From the NCBI RefSeq assembly GCF_000227685.2, contig NZ_CP007029.1, forward strand, positions 966,501 to 1,030,500: a stretch of 64,000 nt of DNA, written 5' to 3'. Shown one piece after another: positions 52,001-63,908 of the stretch. The position numbers and the translations under genes were made by a program. Positions within the stretch are counted from its first letter, which is position 1, and every line of letters begins with the position of its first letter. Source of the DNA: Thioalkalivibrio paradoxus ARh 1 (GTDB lineage: Bacteria > Pseudomonadota > Gammaproteobacteria > Ectothiorhodospirales > Ectothiorhodospiraceae). Below the pieces are notes generated by a model. That model was not told the origin of the DNA. It saw only the letters and a list, made by a program, of their open reading frames with translations, and did not search any database.

Positions 52001-52368
52001 AGATCGTCCGCCCGGAGCCGGTATCGGCCTTTACTCCCTGCCCGGCGCGCATGGGTGATCAGCCGGCACAATGTCCGGTAACCGGCCAGCGAACGCGCCA
52101 GCAGCGTCAGCCGTGGGCCATCGCAAAGCCGTAGATCGGTACCCACGATCAAGTGCAAGCCCGTCTCCACCGCTGCCTGGTGTGCGCGCACGATCCCGGC
52201 CAGCGAGCACTCGTCGGTGAGCGCCAGCGCGCGATACCCCAGCGCCGCTGCCTGCCGCACCAGTTCTTCCGGGTGCGATGCGCCGCACAGGAAGCTGAAG
52301 TTGCTGCGGCAGGTCAGCTCGGCGTAGCCGGCCGGAGCTGCATCCGGCGCTGCGTCTATACTGTTCAT
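49099..52368 (-). CDS. dnaE2: error-prone DNA polymerase DnaE2
   Basis: A 1089-residue C-family polymerase of damage-inducible mutagenesis. PHP domain start CRSNFSFLCGASHPEELV and LALTDECSLAGIVRAH; polymerase motifs include GRGSAANSAVCYALGIT, PPDIDVDFEHERREEV and GVFQIESRAQMSMLP; the C-terminal OB region ends LRDRSAWLGTLAVRSRDFG. An odd ~40-residue Gly/Ser/Arg-rich insert (for example GRGSARSDGSNRGGGQASAG) sits after ~residue 815, absent from most relatives. The only in-frame ATG (52368) lies inside a palindromic LexA box. imuA/imuB are not adjacent. Confidence 0.95.
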   Translation of the reverse strand: MNSIDAAPDAAPAGYAELTCRSNFSFLCGASHPEELVRQAAALGYRALALTDECSLAGIVRAHQAAVETGLHLIVGTDLRLCDGPRLTLLARSLAGYRTLCRLITHARRAGSKGRYRLRADDLLRPEWSGLPGCEVLWRIETRCEDPDAAFLRRDLDWAEWLGRAVSAQQLHLAVTLVRSPDDTLLRARAETLATASGIPVLACGDVLMHLRGRRALQDVLTALRRKSTVAEAAPALFPNGERCLRPRDELTRLYPAAWLAETLRVADRCRFHMDEVRYQYPTDAIPAGEQPGPWLRRLVEQGCLERWPEGTPEKVQAQLEHELAIIADLGYEPYFLTVHDIVRFARERGILCQGRGSAANSAVCYALGITAVDPARSNMLFERFISRERNEPPDIDVDFEHERREEVIQYLYRRYGRERAALTATVIRYRRRSALRDVGRALGISRARIDALTANMAWWDDGIPRERLQEVGLDPDGPLARQWQTLAQILRGFPRHLSQHTGGFVIAAGRLDELVPIENAAMAGRTVIQWDKDDLDALGLLKIDILALGMFSCLRRCLELLARHRNQHWGLADVPAEDPVVYAMLQQADTVGVFQIESRAQMSMLPRLQPETFYDLVIEIAIVRPGPIQGRMVHPYLRRRQKREPVTYPGPEVKRVLERTLGVPIFQEQVIELAMVAAGFSAGEADGLRRAIGAWRRTGNLAKYRDRLLDGMRKRGYPATFAEQIYQQILGFGEYGFPESHSASFALISYVSAWFKCREPAIFACALLNSQPMGFYAPAQIVADARRHGVEVRPIDVTASLADCSVEAVFSNTAGSPEGRGSARSDGSNRGGGQASAGNRSGNAGERREGRDLALRLGLSMVRGLHADSAKRIVAARVERPFRDSADLVIRARLDRAEATRLAQAGALARLAGNRHRARWDTQAVEPPLPLFPAAGVSRPAAVPMLPAPTIAEDLLQDYAGTGLTLGPHPLALLRGHPGLAGIPTAVELIAGGPRARVRYTGVVITRQRPGSAKGTVFLTLEDESGTVNVIVWPALVEKARAAVIHARLLEVTGVLQQEDGVTHLVAQRLRDRSAWLGTLAVRSRDFG

Positions 52369-52392
52369 ATTTACAGTATAGACGCAGCGCCG
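52345..52392. promoter_or_regulatory. 48-bp perfect palindrome centred on a LexA box at the dnaE2 start
   Basis: Perfect 20-bp arms (52345-52364 and 52373-52392) flank an 8-nt centre. The core CTGT-TCATATTT-ACAG fits the gammaproteobacterial SOS box (CTG-N10-CAG) and is TACTGT-8-ACAGTA when extended. The dnaE2 ATG is in the centre on the minus strand. LexA repression of dnaE2 is well known; arms this long are not needed for LexA and could also form an mRNA hairpin over the start codon. Confidence 0.88.
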
Positions 52393-52736
52393 TCATGCCG
52401 GATCCACCCCAGGTTCACCCGACTGATCGCCGGCAACCGGTTCCCTGGGCTGCCCGGAAGCACTCTCGGTGTGGCCGCGCCCCATCCCTTCGCTGCAAAT
52501 CCTCGGCGAACAATGCTATACAGTCGCCACGTCACCGAACTCCAAGCCCGAATTCTCACGCGGAGAGCTCGGTCCAGCTTCACCGACGCGATCGATGGAT
52601 GGACCTGAAGTAGCAGTGCACGGCACCCTTTGCCCGTCGACCCCGCCCGCCGACGTCGGGCCGGACCGCAAATCATGGATCGTCACCGATTGGAGGATGC
52701 ACGGATCCATGCCACCCACCATGGACCAACCGAGAC
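52393..52736. other. intergenic region, dnaE2 / prpD-like gene
   Basis: About 345 bp between the dnaE2 palindrome and the divergent prpD-like gene. No supported ORF; the promoter of the prpD-like operon must lie here. GCTATACAG near 52513 is a possible -10-like element. Nothing else recognised. Confidence 0.4.
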
Positions 52737-54116
52737 ATGGACCAACCTACGCGCAATCTCGCCGAGTTCGCAGTCTCGCTCGATTATGGTGCTCTGACGC
52801 AATCTGCCATCGATTCGACCGTTCGCCATGTGGTCGACACGATTGGCTGTGCGATCGGGGCTCTGGACGCGAAGCCGGCGGCGATCGCGCGCAGTATCGC
52901 GGCGCTGAGCGGCGGGACTCCGGGTTCGACGGTCATTGGCCTTGAGCAGCCCACCACGCCTGAATATGCAGCGTTCGCCAACGCAGTGATGGTCCGATAC
53001 CTCGATTTCAACGACACAGGGATCGGCGGCCATCCCAGCGACATGATCCCCGCTACCCTCGCGGTGGCGGAGCCGCGATTGTCGAGTGGCAGCGATGTGC
53101 TACTGGCAACGTTCATTCAGTACGAAGTGGTAGCGGCACTCAGGCGCGGGGGGTTCCACCGCCTGCGCAAACGGCATGTCGATCAGGTTCAGTCCGTCAT
53201 CGGGAGCGCGATCGGGGCCGGCCGCATCCTTGGTCTCAATACCACGGAAATGGCGAATGCAATCAGCTTGGCGTTGACCCCGAATATTCCACTTCGAGTC
53301 GTTCGCACCGGCGTGATCTCGGACTGGAAGGGCTGTGCAACCGCGCATGGAGCCATGATGGGAGTTTTCGCTGCCCGGCTCGCACGCGAAGGACTCACTG
53401 GACCACCTGAACCATTCAACGGAATTGCGGGCCTGTGCGAGCTGGTGGGGCTGCCAGCTTTCGAGGTGGGAGGCGTCGGACGCGCGTACAACGGTCTGAG
53501 TGCAATCGAGGCCACAGGTTTCAAGCCCTACCCATCGGAATACAGCTCACAGGGCCCGATCGCCCTTTTGCTCGATCTCAGAGCGCAACTGACAGTCGAC
53601 CGTGTCACTGCGATCACCATTGCACTGCACTGGGGCGGTTGGCACGAGATCGGGGGCGGCCAGGGGGACCACGTGGAGAAATGGCATCCGACAACGCGGG
53701 AAAGTGCTGATCACAGCCTGCCTTATCTCGCCGCGGTTGCTCTGATCGACGGTGCAGTTTCGCTTGAGAGTTTCTCCGAGCAGCGCATTGGCGATCCCCA
53801 GATCCGAGCGCTGATGCAGAAAATCCGGGTCGTCGAAGATCCGGGTCTGACCCGGGCCCACGCCGGCGAACTGCCGAGCTGGCCGTCGCGCGTCGAGATC
53901 GTGCTGGACGACGGGCGGCGGCTGGAGCGGAGTTGCGCTCGCCCGAAAGGCCATCCGCTGAATCCATTGATGGATCAGGAGCTTGAGTCGAAGTTCATTG
54001 AGCTCTGCGAACCCCGGATGGCGATGAGTCGGATCCGGCAGCTGCTCGATACGCTTTGGTCGCTCGCTGCGCTCGACGATATCCGGAGTCTCACTCACCA
54101 GTTGCGGACGATTTGA
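52737..54116 (+). CDS. MmgE/PrpD-family protein
   Basis: A 459-residue member of the family of 2-methylcitrate dehydratase and cis-aconitate decarboxylase. Signatures: HVVDTIGCAIGALDAKPAAI, FANAVMVRYLDFNDTGIGGH with the LDFND active-site motif, HPSDMIPATLAVAE, CATAHGAMMGVFAARLAREG and EKWHPTTRESADHSLPYLAA. Full length. No methylcitrate-cycle genes are nearby, so the substrate is uncertain. It runs directly into an ATP-grasp gene (1-nt gap), suggesting joint action in a small pathway. Confidence 0.9.
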   Translation: MDQPTRNLAEFAVSLDYGALTQSAIDSTVRHVVDTIGCAIGALDAKPAAIARSIAALSGGTPGSTVIGLEQPTTPEYAAFANAVMVRYLDFNDTGIGGHPSDMIPATLAVAEPRLSSGSDVLLATFIQYEVVAALRRGGFHRLRKRHVDQVQSVIGSAIGAGRILGLNTTEMANAISLALTPNIPLRVVRTGVISDWKGCATAHGAMMGVFAARLAREGLTGPPEPFNGIAGLCELVGLPAFEVGGVGRAYNGLSAIEATGFKPYPSEYSSQGPIALLLDLRAQLTVDRVTAITIALHWGGWHEIGGGQGDHVEKWHPTTRESADHSLPYLAAVALIDGAVSLESFSEQRIGDPQIRALMQKIRVVEDPGLTRAHAGELPSWPSRVEIVLDDGRRLERSCARPKGHPLNPLMDQELESKFIELCEPRMAMSRIRQLLDTLWSLAALDDIRSLTHQLRTI

Positions 54117-54117
54117 A

Positions 54118-55248
54118 ATGACCGAAGGTACCGATCGGAGAACCAATCCGGTGACAAGGCCTCGCCTATTGCTGCTGTCAGGGGGCAGCCTTGTGGGCCA
54201 GAACATTATCGCCGCTCTGTCGCAACGGCGGGACCAACTGGACATCCGTGCCGTAAACAGCAAGGCAGACGAGCCTACCCTGTTCGACTTCGATGCCGTC
54301 TATCTTGCGCCGTGGATTGGCTCGGATCCGGGCGCATTCGAGCAGCGCTTCGACGCTATCGTGGAAGAGGCCGCACCCGACCTCGTGATTCCCTGCAGGG
54401 ATGACGATGTCGCCTTTCTGGCGGCGAGGGCGCAGCGGGATCCGAATGCGCGCAGCCGATATCTATGCGGCAGCCGATCGATTGCAGACGCATTGAGCGA
54501 CAAATGGGAGAGCTGGCGTTTCTCGAGCGCACTGGGCCTGCCGTTTGCCCCGACCTTGAGGGCCGATTGCGCCCGGGACGAGCTGGACGCCTTCGTTCAC
54601 GCGCACGGTTTCCCTCTGGTCGCGAAGCCCGTCAGCGGATTCGCCTCGCGTGGCGTCGTTCTGGTGCTGGACCGGGAGCAATTGGCGAGGCTGGTGGGTC
54701 GGAACGACTATATCTTTCAGAAGTTCCTGGGGGACCCGGATCGGGTGCGCGCCCATGCGCAGAGTGTCGCGCGCGATGGTGTGCCGCTTTTCCACACCTT
54801 CGAAGAGGTCAAGCACTCGATTCAGGGCTGTATTGCGCCCGAGGGTCGCATTTCAGGGCTGATGGTGACCGATAACCTGATGCGTTTCGGCCGGAGCGAA
54901 CGCGTGGATCTCGCGACGGATCCGGAGCTCGAGTCGGCCGGAATGCAATGGGTCAGGACCTTTGCCGAAGCCGGTTGGCGCGGACCGCTGAACATACAGT
55001 GTCAGCGCGGGAGCGATGGAAGACTCGCAATCTATGAATACAACGGGCGCTTCACTGGCGCTACTGCGGCCCGTTACCTGCTCGGGTTCGACGAGGTCGG
55101 CATGGTGGTTCGGGACTGGCTGGCGTTTCCGCTGCGCGTGGACGCGCCACCGCCTGGCGCGCGATCGGTGATCCGTACGATGAACAGCCGCATGCTGGAC
55201 CCCGGCAAGGTGACCTCGCTCTCGCGGACGCTTTCCTGGCGCCCATAG
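54118..55248 (+). CDS. ATP-grasp ligase-like protein
   Basis: A 376-residue protein with an N-terminal pre-ATP-grasp Rossmann part (LLLLSGGSLVGQNIIAALSQ) and an ATP-grasp domain: ALSDKWESWRFSSALGLPFA, HGFPLVAKPVSGFASRGVVL (ATP lysine and Gly-rich loop), DYIFQKFLGDP and GPLNIQCQRGSDGRLAIYEYN, ending NGRFTGATAARYLLG. It resembles carbamoyl-phosphate-synthase-like or amino-acid-ligase ATP-grasp proteins; substrate unknown. Its ATG follows the prpD-like stop by 1 nt. Confidence 0.82.
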   Translation: MTEGTDRRTNPVTRPRLLLLSGGSLVGQNIIAALSQRRDQLDIRAVNSKADEPTLFDFDAVYLAPWIGSDPGAFEQRFDAIVEEAAPDLVIPCRDDDVAFLAARAQRDPNARSRYLCGSRSIADALSDKWESWRFSSALGLPFAPTLRADCARDELDAFVHAHGFPLVAKPVSGFASRGVVLVLDREQLARLVGRNDYIFQKFLGDPDRVRAHAQSVARDGVPLFHTFEEVKHSIQGCIAPEGRISGLMVTDNLMRFGRSERVDLATDPELESAGMQWVRTFAEAGWRGPLNIQCQRGSDGRLAIYEYNGRFTGATAARYLLGFDEVGMVVRDWLAFPLRVDAPPPGARSVIRTMNSRMLDPGKVTSLSRTLSWRP

Positions 55249-55430
55249 GCATTGCCGATGGGCGTCGCCCGAACCATATCGTGCAAACGCCCACGGAAAA
55301 ACTCGAATCGCGCATGATCTGTCCCGCCGCTATCGCCACGTTCGTGGTCCCGCCATGTCCGCCGGGTATGGTGTCCAAGGCTGGAGGTCGCGACCCGCCG
55401 GCGGGAGGTCGGTGGCGCGTTGCGCAGGGC

Positions 55431-56189
55431 CTACGGTGACAGCCGCTTGAACAGCGGTTCGGGAATCATCTGGAGGACTCCAAGGATCGGGCGCCAGAAC
55501 CACGGCAGGTACACCACGTCGCGGCGTCTGGCGAAGGCGCGGACGATGCCGCGCGCGACCCGCTCGGGTCGCGTCCACAGCCAGCGGTTGCGGTCGAGGC
55601 CCTCGGTCATCGGCGTGATCACGAATCCGGGCTTGATCGTGAGCACGCGCACGCCGCTGCCGTGGAGGCGGCTCCGCAGCCCCTGCAGGAACAGCGCCAG
55701 CATGCCCTTGGCCGCACCGTAGACGTAGTTGTGCTTCCGCCCCCGGTCGCCGGCCACCGAGCCGATCACGCCGATCACCCCCCGTTGCCGGGCCTCGAAG
55801 TCGTTTGCGATCACGGTCAGCAGGGTCATTGCGCTCAGTGCGTTCAGCCGCAGTGCCTGCAGCATGGCGTCGGGCGATTGCTGGCAGCGCGCCTGGTCGG
55901 GCTGGCTGCCCTGGGCGATCAGCACGGCGTCCAGGTCCGGATGGCGCTCGCGCAGGGCCTCCCACAGGGCCGGCAGCGCGTCCAGATCCGAGAGGTCCGC
56001 TGTCACTCCGTCCACCTCGGCCAGCCCGGCGGCGCGCAGGGCCAGGTCGTCGGTCAGCCTGCGCAGCTGCACGGGGTTTCCGGTCACGACCACGAGGTGC
56101 ACGCCCTTCGCCAGCCAAATGCGCGCCGCTTCGGTCGCGATGCGCGAATCGGCGCCAAGGATCGCAATGCGTCGGGGGGCTTCGTTCAT
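55431..56189 (-). CDS. SDR oxidoreductase (DprE2-like)
   Basis: A 252-residue short-chain dehydrogenase. Cofactor loop AILGADSRIATEAARIW, VVTGNPVQLRRL, DAVLIAQGSQPDQ, GSVAGDRGRKHNYVYGAAKG with catalytic YxxxK, and LTIKPGFVITPMTEGL. The pattern resembles DprE2 (decaprenylphosphoryl-2-keto-ribose reductase). It overlaps the FAD oxidase gene upstream by 4 bp, the DprE1-DprE2 arrangement that epimerises a prenyl-linked ribose. The polyprenyl substrate in a Gram-negative is inferred. Confidence 0.82.
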   Translation of the reverse strand: MNEAPRRIAILGADSRIATEAARIWLAKGVHLVVVTGNPVQLRRLTDDLALRAAGLAEVDGVTADLSDLDALPALWEALRERHPDLDAVLIAQGSQPDQARCQQSPDAMLQALRLNALSAMTLLTVIANDFEARQRGVIGVIGSVAGDRGRKHNYVYGAAKGMLALFLQGLRSRLHGSGVRVLTIKPGFVITPMTEGLDRNRWLWTRPERVARGIVRAFARRRDVVYLPWFWRPILGVLQMIPEPLFKRLSP

Positions 56190-57487
56190 GGATTCATCCT
56201 GCGCCAGAAGCTGGAGGAAAACGCCGGGTCGATGAACGTGGCGAACTGCTCCCAGTTCGGGAAGCCCCGGCGGAACACGGTCACCGACATCCGCGCGTCC
56301 TGACCCGGGTACAGCGCACCGCCGGCGGCACTCACCACGTCGTCGAGGTCGGCGAACAGGCTGCGGGTCCGGTGGCCCTGGTTCGTGAAGTCCAGCGCCA
56401 GGGTAACCCCGGGCCGGGGAAACGACAGCAGCCCGGGCGAGGGCAGGGTGCCGAAGCACTGGAGTGTCGCGCGGCAGGCGCCTTGCCGGTTGGCCGCGAT
56501 CCGCCGCAGCAGCGTGCGGATCCCGTCACGAGCGGCGCCTGGGGGCAGCACGCACTGGTACCGGTAGAACCCGCGCCGCCCATAGATCCGATTCCAGTCA
56601 CGCAGGCCGTCGAGCGGGAAGAAGTGAGGCCGGTAATGCTGCAGCTGCAATCCCGGCCTTGCGCCCAGCTGGAAATACAGTTGGTTGAACACCCGCACAC
56701 TGTGCCGGTGCAGTATCCAGCCGGGCAGGTCGAACCGCATCGCAGCCGATCGATGGCGCCCGCGCGGCAACCGAGCCGATGCCGGCTGCGGCGGCGCGTG
56801 CCGGCTGCCGAGGAATACGCCGCGGCCGAGCTTGCTGCCATGGGCCAGGCAGTCGATCCAGGCGACGCGGTACGGCCAGTCGGCGCCGAGACGGTCGTTC
56901 AGTTCCCAGAACGCGTCGAGATGGGGAAAGCGGTGGCGCTCGGCCAGCATGAACGCGTTGCAGACCGGCATCAGCTGCAGCCGGATGCGGGTCATCAGCC
57001 CGGTCAACCCCAGGCCGCCCACGGTGGCCGCAAACAGCTCGCGCTGCTGTTTCGGACCGATCCAGAGGCGTGCGCCGTCCGAGCGGCGCAATTCCAGCCC
57101 GATCACATGGCGGCCAAAGCTCCCCGCGATAGGGTGATTGCGGCCGTGGACATCGTTCGCGACCGCGCCGCCCAGCGTGACGGACTGCGTGGCAGGCACC
57201 ACCGGCAGTGCCCAGCCCTGCGGCAGCGACCAGGCCAGCAGGTCTCCCACCTGCATGCCGGCCTCGCATTCGAGTACGCCGGTGCGCCGGTCGAATGCGA
57301 TCAGCTGGTCCATGTCGCCGGTGAGCAGCAGCGTGCCCCGGTCGTTCAGGCAGGCGTCGCCATGGCTGCGCCCACTGCCTCGAGCGAGCAGCGGCGCCGC
57401 CGATGCGGGCAGCGGTGCCGAGCGGTCGGTCCACTCGAGCACGCGGGCATGACGGACCCTCGGCAGGCGATTCCAGCTCGAGGGCAT
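56186..57487 (-). CDS. FAD-dependent oxidoreductase (DprE1-like)
   Basis: A 433-residue PCMH-type flavoprotein. FAD-binding N-terminus: ARGSGRSHGDACLNDRGTLL, EAGMQVGDLLAWSLPQGWAL, VPATQSVTLGGAVANDVHGR with HGRNH and SFGRHVIGLEL; the C-terminal half is a DprE1-like substrate domain (FPNWEQFATFIDPAFSSSFW). DprE1 oxidises decaprenylphosphoryl-ribose at C2. Start at 57487, 1 nt after the aat stop; overlapping DprE2-like gene downstream. Longer upstream frame lies in aat antisense to sense. Homology moderate; substrate untested. Confidence 0.83.
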   Translation of the reverse strand: MPSSWNRLPRVRHARVLEWTDRSAPLPASAAPLLARGSGRSHGDACLNDRGTLLLTGDMDQLIAFDRRTGVLECEAGMQVGDLLAWSLPQGWALPVVPATQSVTLGGAVANDVHGRNHPIAGSFGRHVIGLELRRSDGARLWIGPKQQRELFAATVGGLGLTGLMTRIRLQLMPVCNAFMLAERHRFPHLDAFWELNDRLGADWPYRVAWIDCLAHGSKLGRGVFLGSRHAPPQPASARLPRGRHRSAAMRFDLPGWILHRHSVRVFNQLYFQLGARPGLQLQHYRPHFFPLDGLRDWNRIYGRRGFYRYQCVLPPGAARDGIRTLLRRIAANRQGACRATLQCFGTLPSPGLLSFPRPGVTLALDFTNQGHRTRSLFADLDDVVSAAGGALYPGQDARMSVTVFRRGFPNWEQFATFIDPAFSSSFWRRMNP

Positions 57488-57488
57488 C

Positions 57489-58253
57489 TCAGACGGGTGC
57501 TTCCGGGTGCCGCCAGCCGTCGTCCAGCGGGTGAATCCGCGGGTCCATCTGCCAGGAAGCCCGGCCCGGATCCTGGTCGACCAGGCTGCGGATCCGCTCC
57601 AGGAACTGGTCTCTCGGGATTTCGCGGGCACCCATCGTCAGCATATGTGGCGTCGGCGTCTGGCTGTCGATCAGCGGCCATTCCCACTCGGCCAGGTGCC
57701 GGCAGAGCCAGGCCAGCGCGATCTTGGAGGCATCGCGGACGTGGGAGAACATCGATTCCCCGCAGAACAGCCGGCCGATCGCGACTCCGTAGAGGCCGCC
57801 GACCAGCGCGCCGTCCTGCCATACCTCGAGCGAGTGGGCGTATCCGCTGCGGTGCAGGCGCAGGTAGGCATGGCGCATCTCCACCGTGATCCAGGTACCG
57901 CTGGCACCGGCCCGCGGGCCGCTGCAAGCGCGCACCACCGCCTCGAAATCGCGGTCGAAGCTGACTTCGAAGCCGCCGTTGCGGATCGACTTGCGCAAGC
58001 TGCGTGACAGGCGCAGCGCTGCGGGTTCGAGTACGGTACGGGGGTCCGGGCTCCACCAGAGGATCGGCTGTCCCGCCTCGTACCAGGGAAAGATCCCCCC
58101 GCGGTAGGCCCGCAGCAAGCGCGGCGGCGACAGGTCGCCACCGGCGGCGAGCAGGCCATTGGGCTCTTGCCAGGCCTGCGTTGCTGGCGGGAACGGTTCT
58201 TCCGCGAGGCCGGCGTGGAGCCAGGTGATCATCCGGCGCGCCTGGCGGCTCAT
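57489..58253 (-). CDS. aat: leucyl/phenylalanyl-tRNA-protein transferase
   Basis: A 254-residue enzyme that adds Leu or Phe to proteins with N-terminal Lys/Arg, feeding the ClpAP N-end rule pathway. Motifs: GLLAAGGDLSPPRLLRAYRG, GIFPWYEAGQPILWWSPDPR, TWITVEMRHAYLRLH and GGLYGVAIGRLFCGESMFSH, then LIDSQTPTPHMLTMGAREIP. Standard length. First gene of a run with the DprE1/2-like genes downstream. Confidence 0.95.
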   Translation of the reverse strand: MSRQARRMITWLHAGLAEEPFPPATQAWQEPNGLLAAGGDLSPPRLLRAYRGGIFPWYEAGQPILWWSPDPRTVLEPAALRLSRSLRKSIRNGGFEVSFDRDFEAVVRACSGPRAGASGTWITVEMRHAYLRLHRSGYAHSLEVWQDGALVGGLYGVAIGRLFCGESMFSHVRDASKIALAWLCRHLAEWEWPLIDSQTPTPHMLTMGAREIPRDQFLERIRSLVDQDPGRASWQMDPRIHPLDDGWRHPEAPV

Positions 58254-58316
58254 CGCCGAACTCCGGCGCCCGGCAACACGCGCGCGCGATGGTCCCGTGT
58301 CACGGGCGACACGCCC

Positions 58317-59480
58317 TCAGTCCGGGGTGCGGTAGGGAGAGTGTTCCATCAGGCTGGCGCATTGTGCCTCCATCATCCGGCGTTCCCGCTGGCAGAAGTC
58401 CTGCACCGCCGCACCGAACCCGGGTGTCAGGATCGCGTGTGCCGAGGTGGTCGGCGTCGGGAGGAAACCGCGCGGAATCTTGTGTTCGCCCTGGGCCCCG
58501 GGTTCGAATCGGGCCAAGCCTGCGCGGATGCAGAACTCGATGCCCTGATAGTAGCAGGTCTCGAAATGAAGGTCGGGGAGGTCCTCGGCACAGCCCCAGA
58601 AGCGACCGTACAGCGTGTCGTGGCTCCGGTAGCAGAGCGCGGCGGCGACGCTCTGGCCGTTCCGCTGCGCCTCGAACAGGATCACCTGCTCGCCGAGCGC
58701 GGCAGCGGTGCCAACGAAGAAGTCCTCCGACAGCGTCGGAATCCCCATGTGCTTCTCGAAGGTGTCGAGGTAAAAGCGGTGGAACCGCGCCCAGTCCTCC
58801 GGGCCGGCGGTCGTGCCGGTCAGGGTGCGGAACTCGATCCCCTGTTCGGCGACCCGCCGCCGCTCGCGCCGGATGTTCTTGCGTTTCTTCGTGCTCAGTG
58901 CGGCCAGAAAGGCGTCGAAGTCCGCATAGCCGCGGTTATGCCAGTGATACTGGCAGCCCATGCGGCGTACCAGGCCCGAGTGGTCGGCCTGCGCGGCCTC
59001 CGCCTCGGTCGGAAACAGCACGTGTACGCCCGAGGCCCCCAGTTCCGCGCCGCGCGCGGCCGCAGTCTGCAGCAGCCGGTGCCGGACCGCTTCCGGATCC
59101 GCCTCGTCGGGGTGTACCAGCAGCCGCGGCCCGGTGGCCGGGGTATAGGGAACGCTGATCACGAGCTTCGGGTAATACGGCTGCCCCTGGCGTTCCCAGG
59201 CCGTCTGCCAGGCCCAGTCGAAAACGAACTCGCCGTAGTTGTTGGTCTTCGCGTAGCACGGGGCCGCGCCCACCAGCGTGTCGTCGCGGAATGCGAGCAG
59301 GTGCTGGGGGAACCAGCCATAGCGCCGCCCGAGGCAGCCGTGGCGCTCGAGGCCCTCCAGGAACGCATGGCGCAGGAACGGTTCCCGGCCATGCGTCAAC
59401 GCATCCCAGGCGCCTGGGTCGACCGCGTTCAATGTGTCCCGGACCTCCATGCGGAGACCAGGGTCGGCGCTCGCAGTCAT
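58317..59480 (-). CDS. GNAT-type acyltransferase (DUF482/COG3146)
   Basis: A 387-residue cytoplasmic protein of the peptidoglycan-biosynthesis-like GNAT group. Signatures: EPFLRHAFLEGLERHGC, YGEFVFDWAWQTAWERQGQP with the FDWAW motif, YYPKLVISVPYTPATGPRLL, LSTKKRKNIRRERRRVAEQG and FETCYYQGIEFCIRAGL. It lies beside aat in many proteobacteria. No catalytic residue proven; acyl acceptor unknown. Confidence 0.9.
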   Translation of the reverse strand: MTASADPGLRMEVRDTLNAVDPGAWDALTHGREPFLRHAFLEGLERHGCLGRRYGWFPQHLLAFRDDTLVGAAPCYAKTNNYGEFVFDWAWQTAWERQGQPYYPKLVISVPYTPATGPRLLVHPDEADPEAVRHRLLQTAAARGAELGASGVHVLFPTEAEAAQADHSGLVRRMGCQYHWHNRGYADFDAFLAALSTKKRKNIRRERRRVAEQGIEFRTLTGTTAGPEDWARFHRFYLDTFEKHMGIPTLSEDFFVGTAAALGEQVILFEAQRNGQSVAAALCYRSHDTLYGRFWGCAEDLPDLHFETCYYQGIEFCIRAGLARFEPGAQGEHKIPRGFLPTPTTSAHAILTPGFGAAVQDFCQRERRMMEAQCASLMEHSPYRTPD

Positions 59481-59538
59481 GGCCGCACCGGATTGCCGGC
59501 AGGATCCGCAGCGGAGCTCGCGCTGGTGCCGATCCGGC

Positions 59539-63169
<3,631 letters not shown>

Positions 63170-63272
63170 ACCGGCGCGGCGGTCCAGTGCCCGTGGCGGC
63201 GGTCGCGATTCAGGATCGGTTCAATGCACCCGGCGATACTGGCGTCCGTATCCATTGCCCCCAGGTGAAACC

Positions 63273-63908
63273 ATGACGTCGATCTTCGCAAGGATTCTCT
63301 TCGCCCTGCTGGCGCTGGCGCTGCTCGTGCCCGGCTCCGCGGCGGCATCGGGTGAGGCACGGCAGGCCCTGGAACGTTTTCTTTCGGGTCTGGACACCTA
63401 TAGCGCCGAGTTCACGCAGACGCTGACCGACGAGACCGGCTTCCTGTTACAGGAGGCGGACGGGCGACTGTCGCTGGCGCTCCCGGACCGGCTGCGCTGG
63501 GAACTCGATGGCCCGTTCGAACAGTGGGTGATCGCCGACGGCGAGTACCTGTGGCTGTACGATCCCGACCTGCGCCAAGCCACGGTACGGCCGCTGGACG
63601 ATTCTCTGGAGGCGACACCGCTGGCGCTGCTGACGCAACCGCACCGCCTCGACGAGCGATTCGAGGTCGCCGAGGAGACGGTACCGGACGGCCTGCGGCT
63701 GGTATTGTCGCCCCGTGCCCGGGAAGCCGATTTCACGCAGCTGGAACTCGACCTGACCCGCGACGGCGAACTGCAGGCCCTGGCATTCCTCGATGTGTTC
63801 GGCCAGCGCACCGAAATGCGGCTGCGCGAGGCGCGTCGCAACCCGGCGCTGGCGCCAGCCGAGTTCCAGTTCACCGCGCCGCCGGGAACCGACATCTACC
63901 GGCCGTGA
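63273..63908 (+). CDS. lolA: outer-membrane lipoprotein carrier LolA
   Basis: A 211-residue periplasmic chaperone that carries lipoproteins from LolCDE to LolB. Signal peptide (LFALLALALLVPGSAAA), mature start EARQALERFLSGLDTYSAEF, then FLLQEADGRLSLALPDRLRW, VIADGEYLWLYDPDLRQATV and the family end FQFTAPPGTDIYRP. Start at 63273. The stop overlaps the rarA GTG start. Confidence 0.95.
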   Translation: MTSIFARILFALLALALLVPGSAAASGEARQALERFLSGLDTYSAEFTQTLTDETGFLLQEADGRLSLALPDRLRWELDGPFEQWVIADGEYLWLYDPDLRQATVRPLDDSLEATPLALLTQPHRLDERFEVAEETVPDGLRLVLSPRAREADFTQLELDLTRDGELQALAFLDVFGQRTEMRLREARRNPALAPAEFQFTAPPGTDIYRP

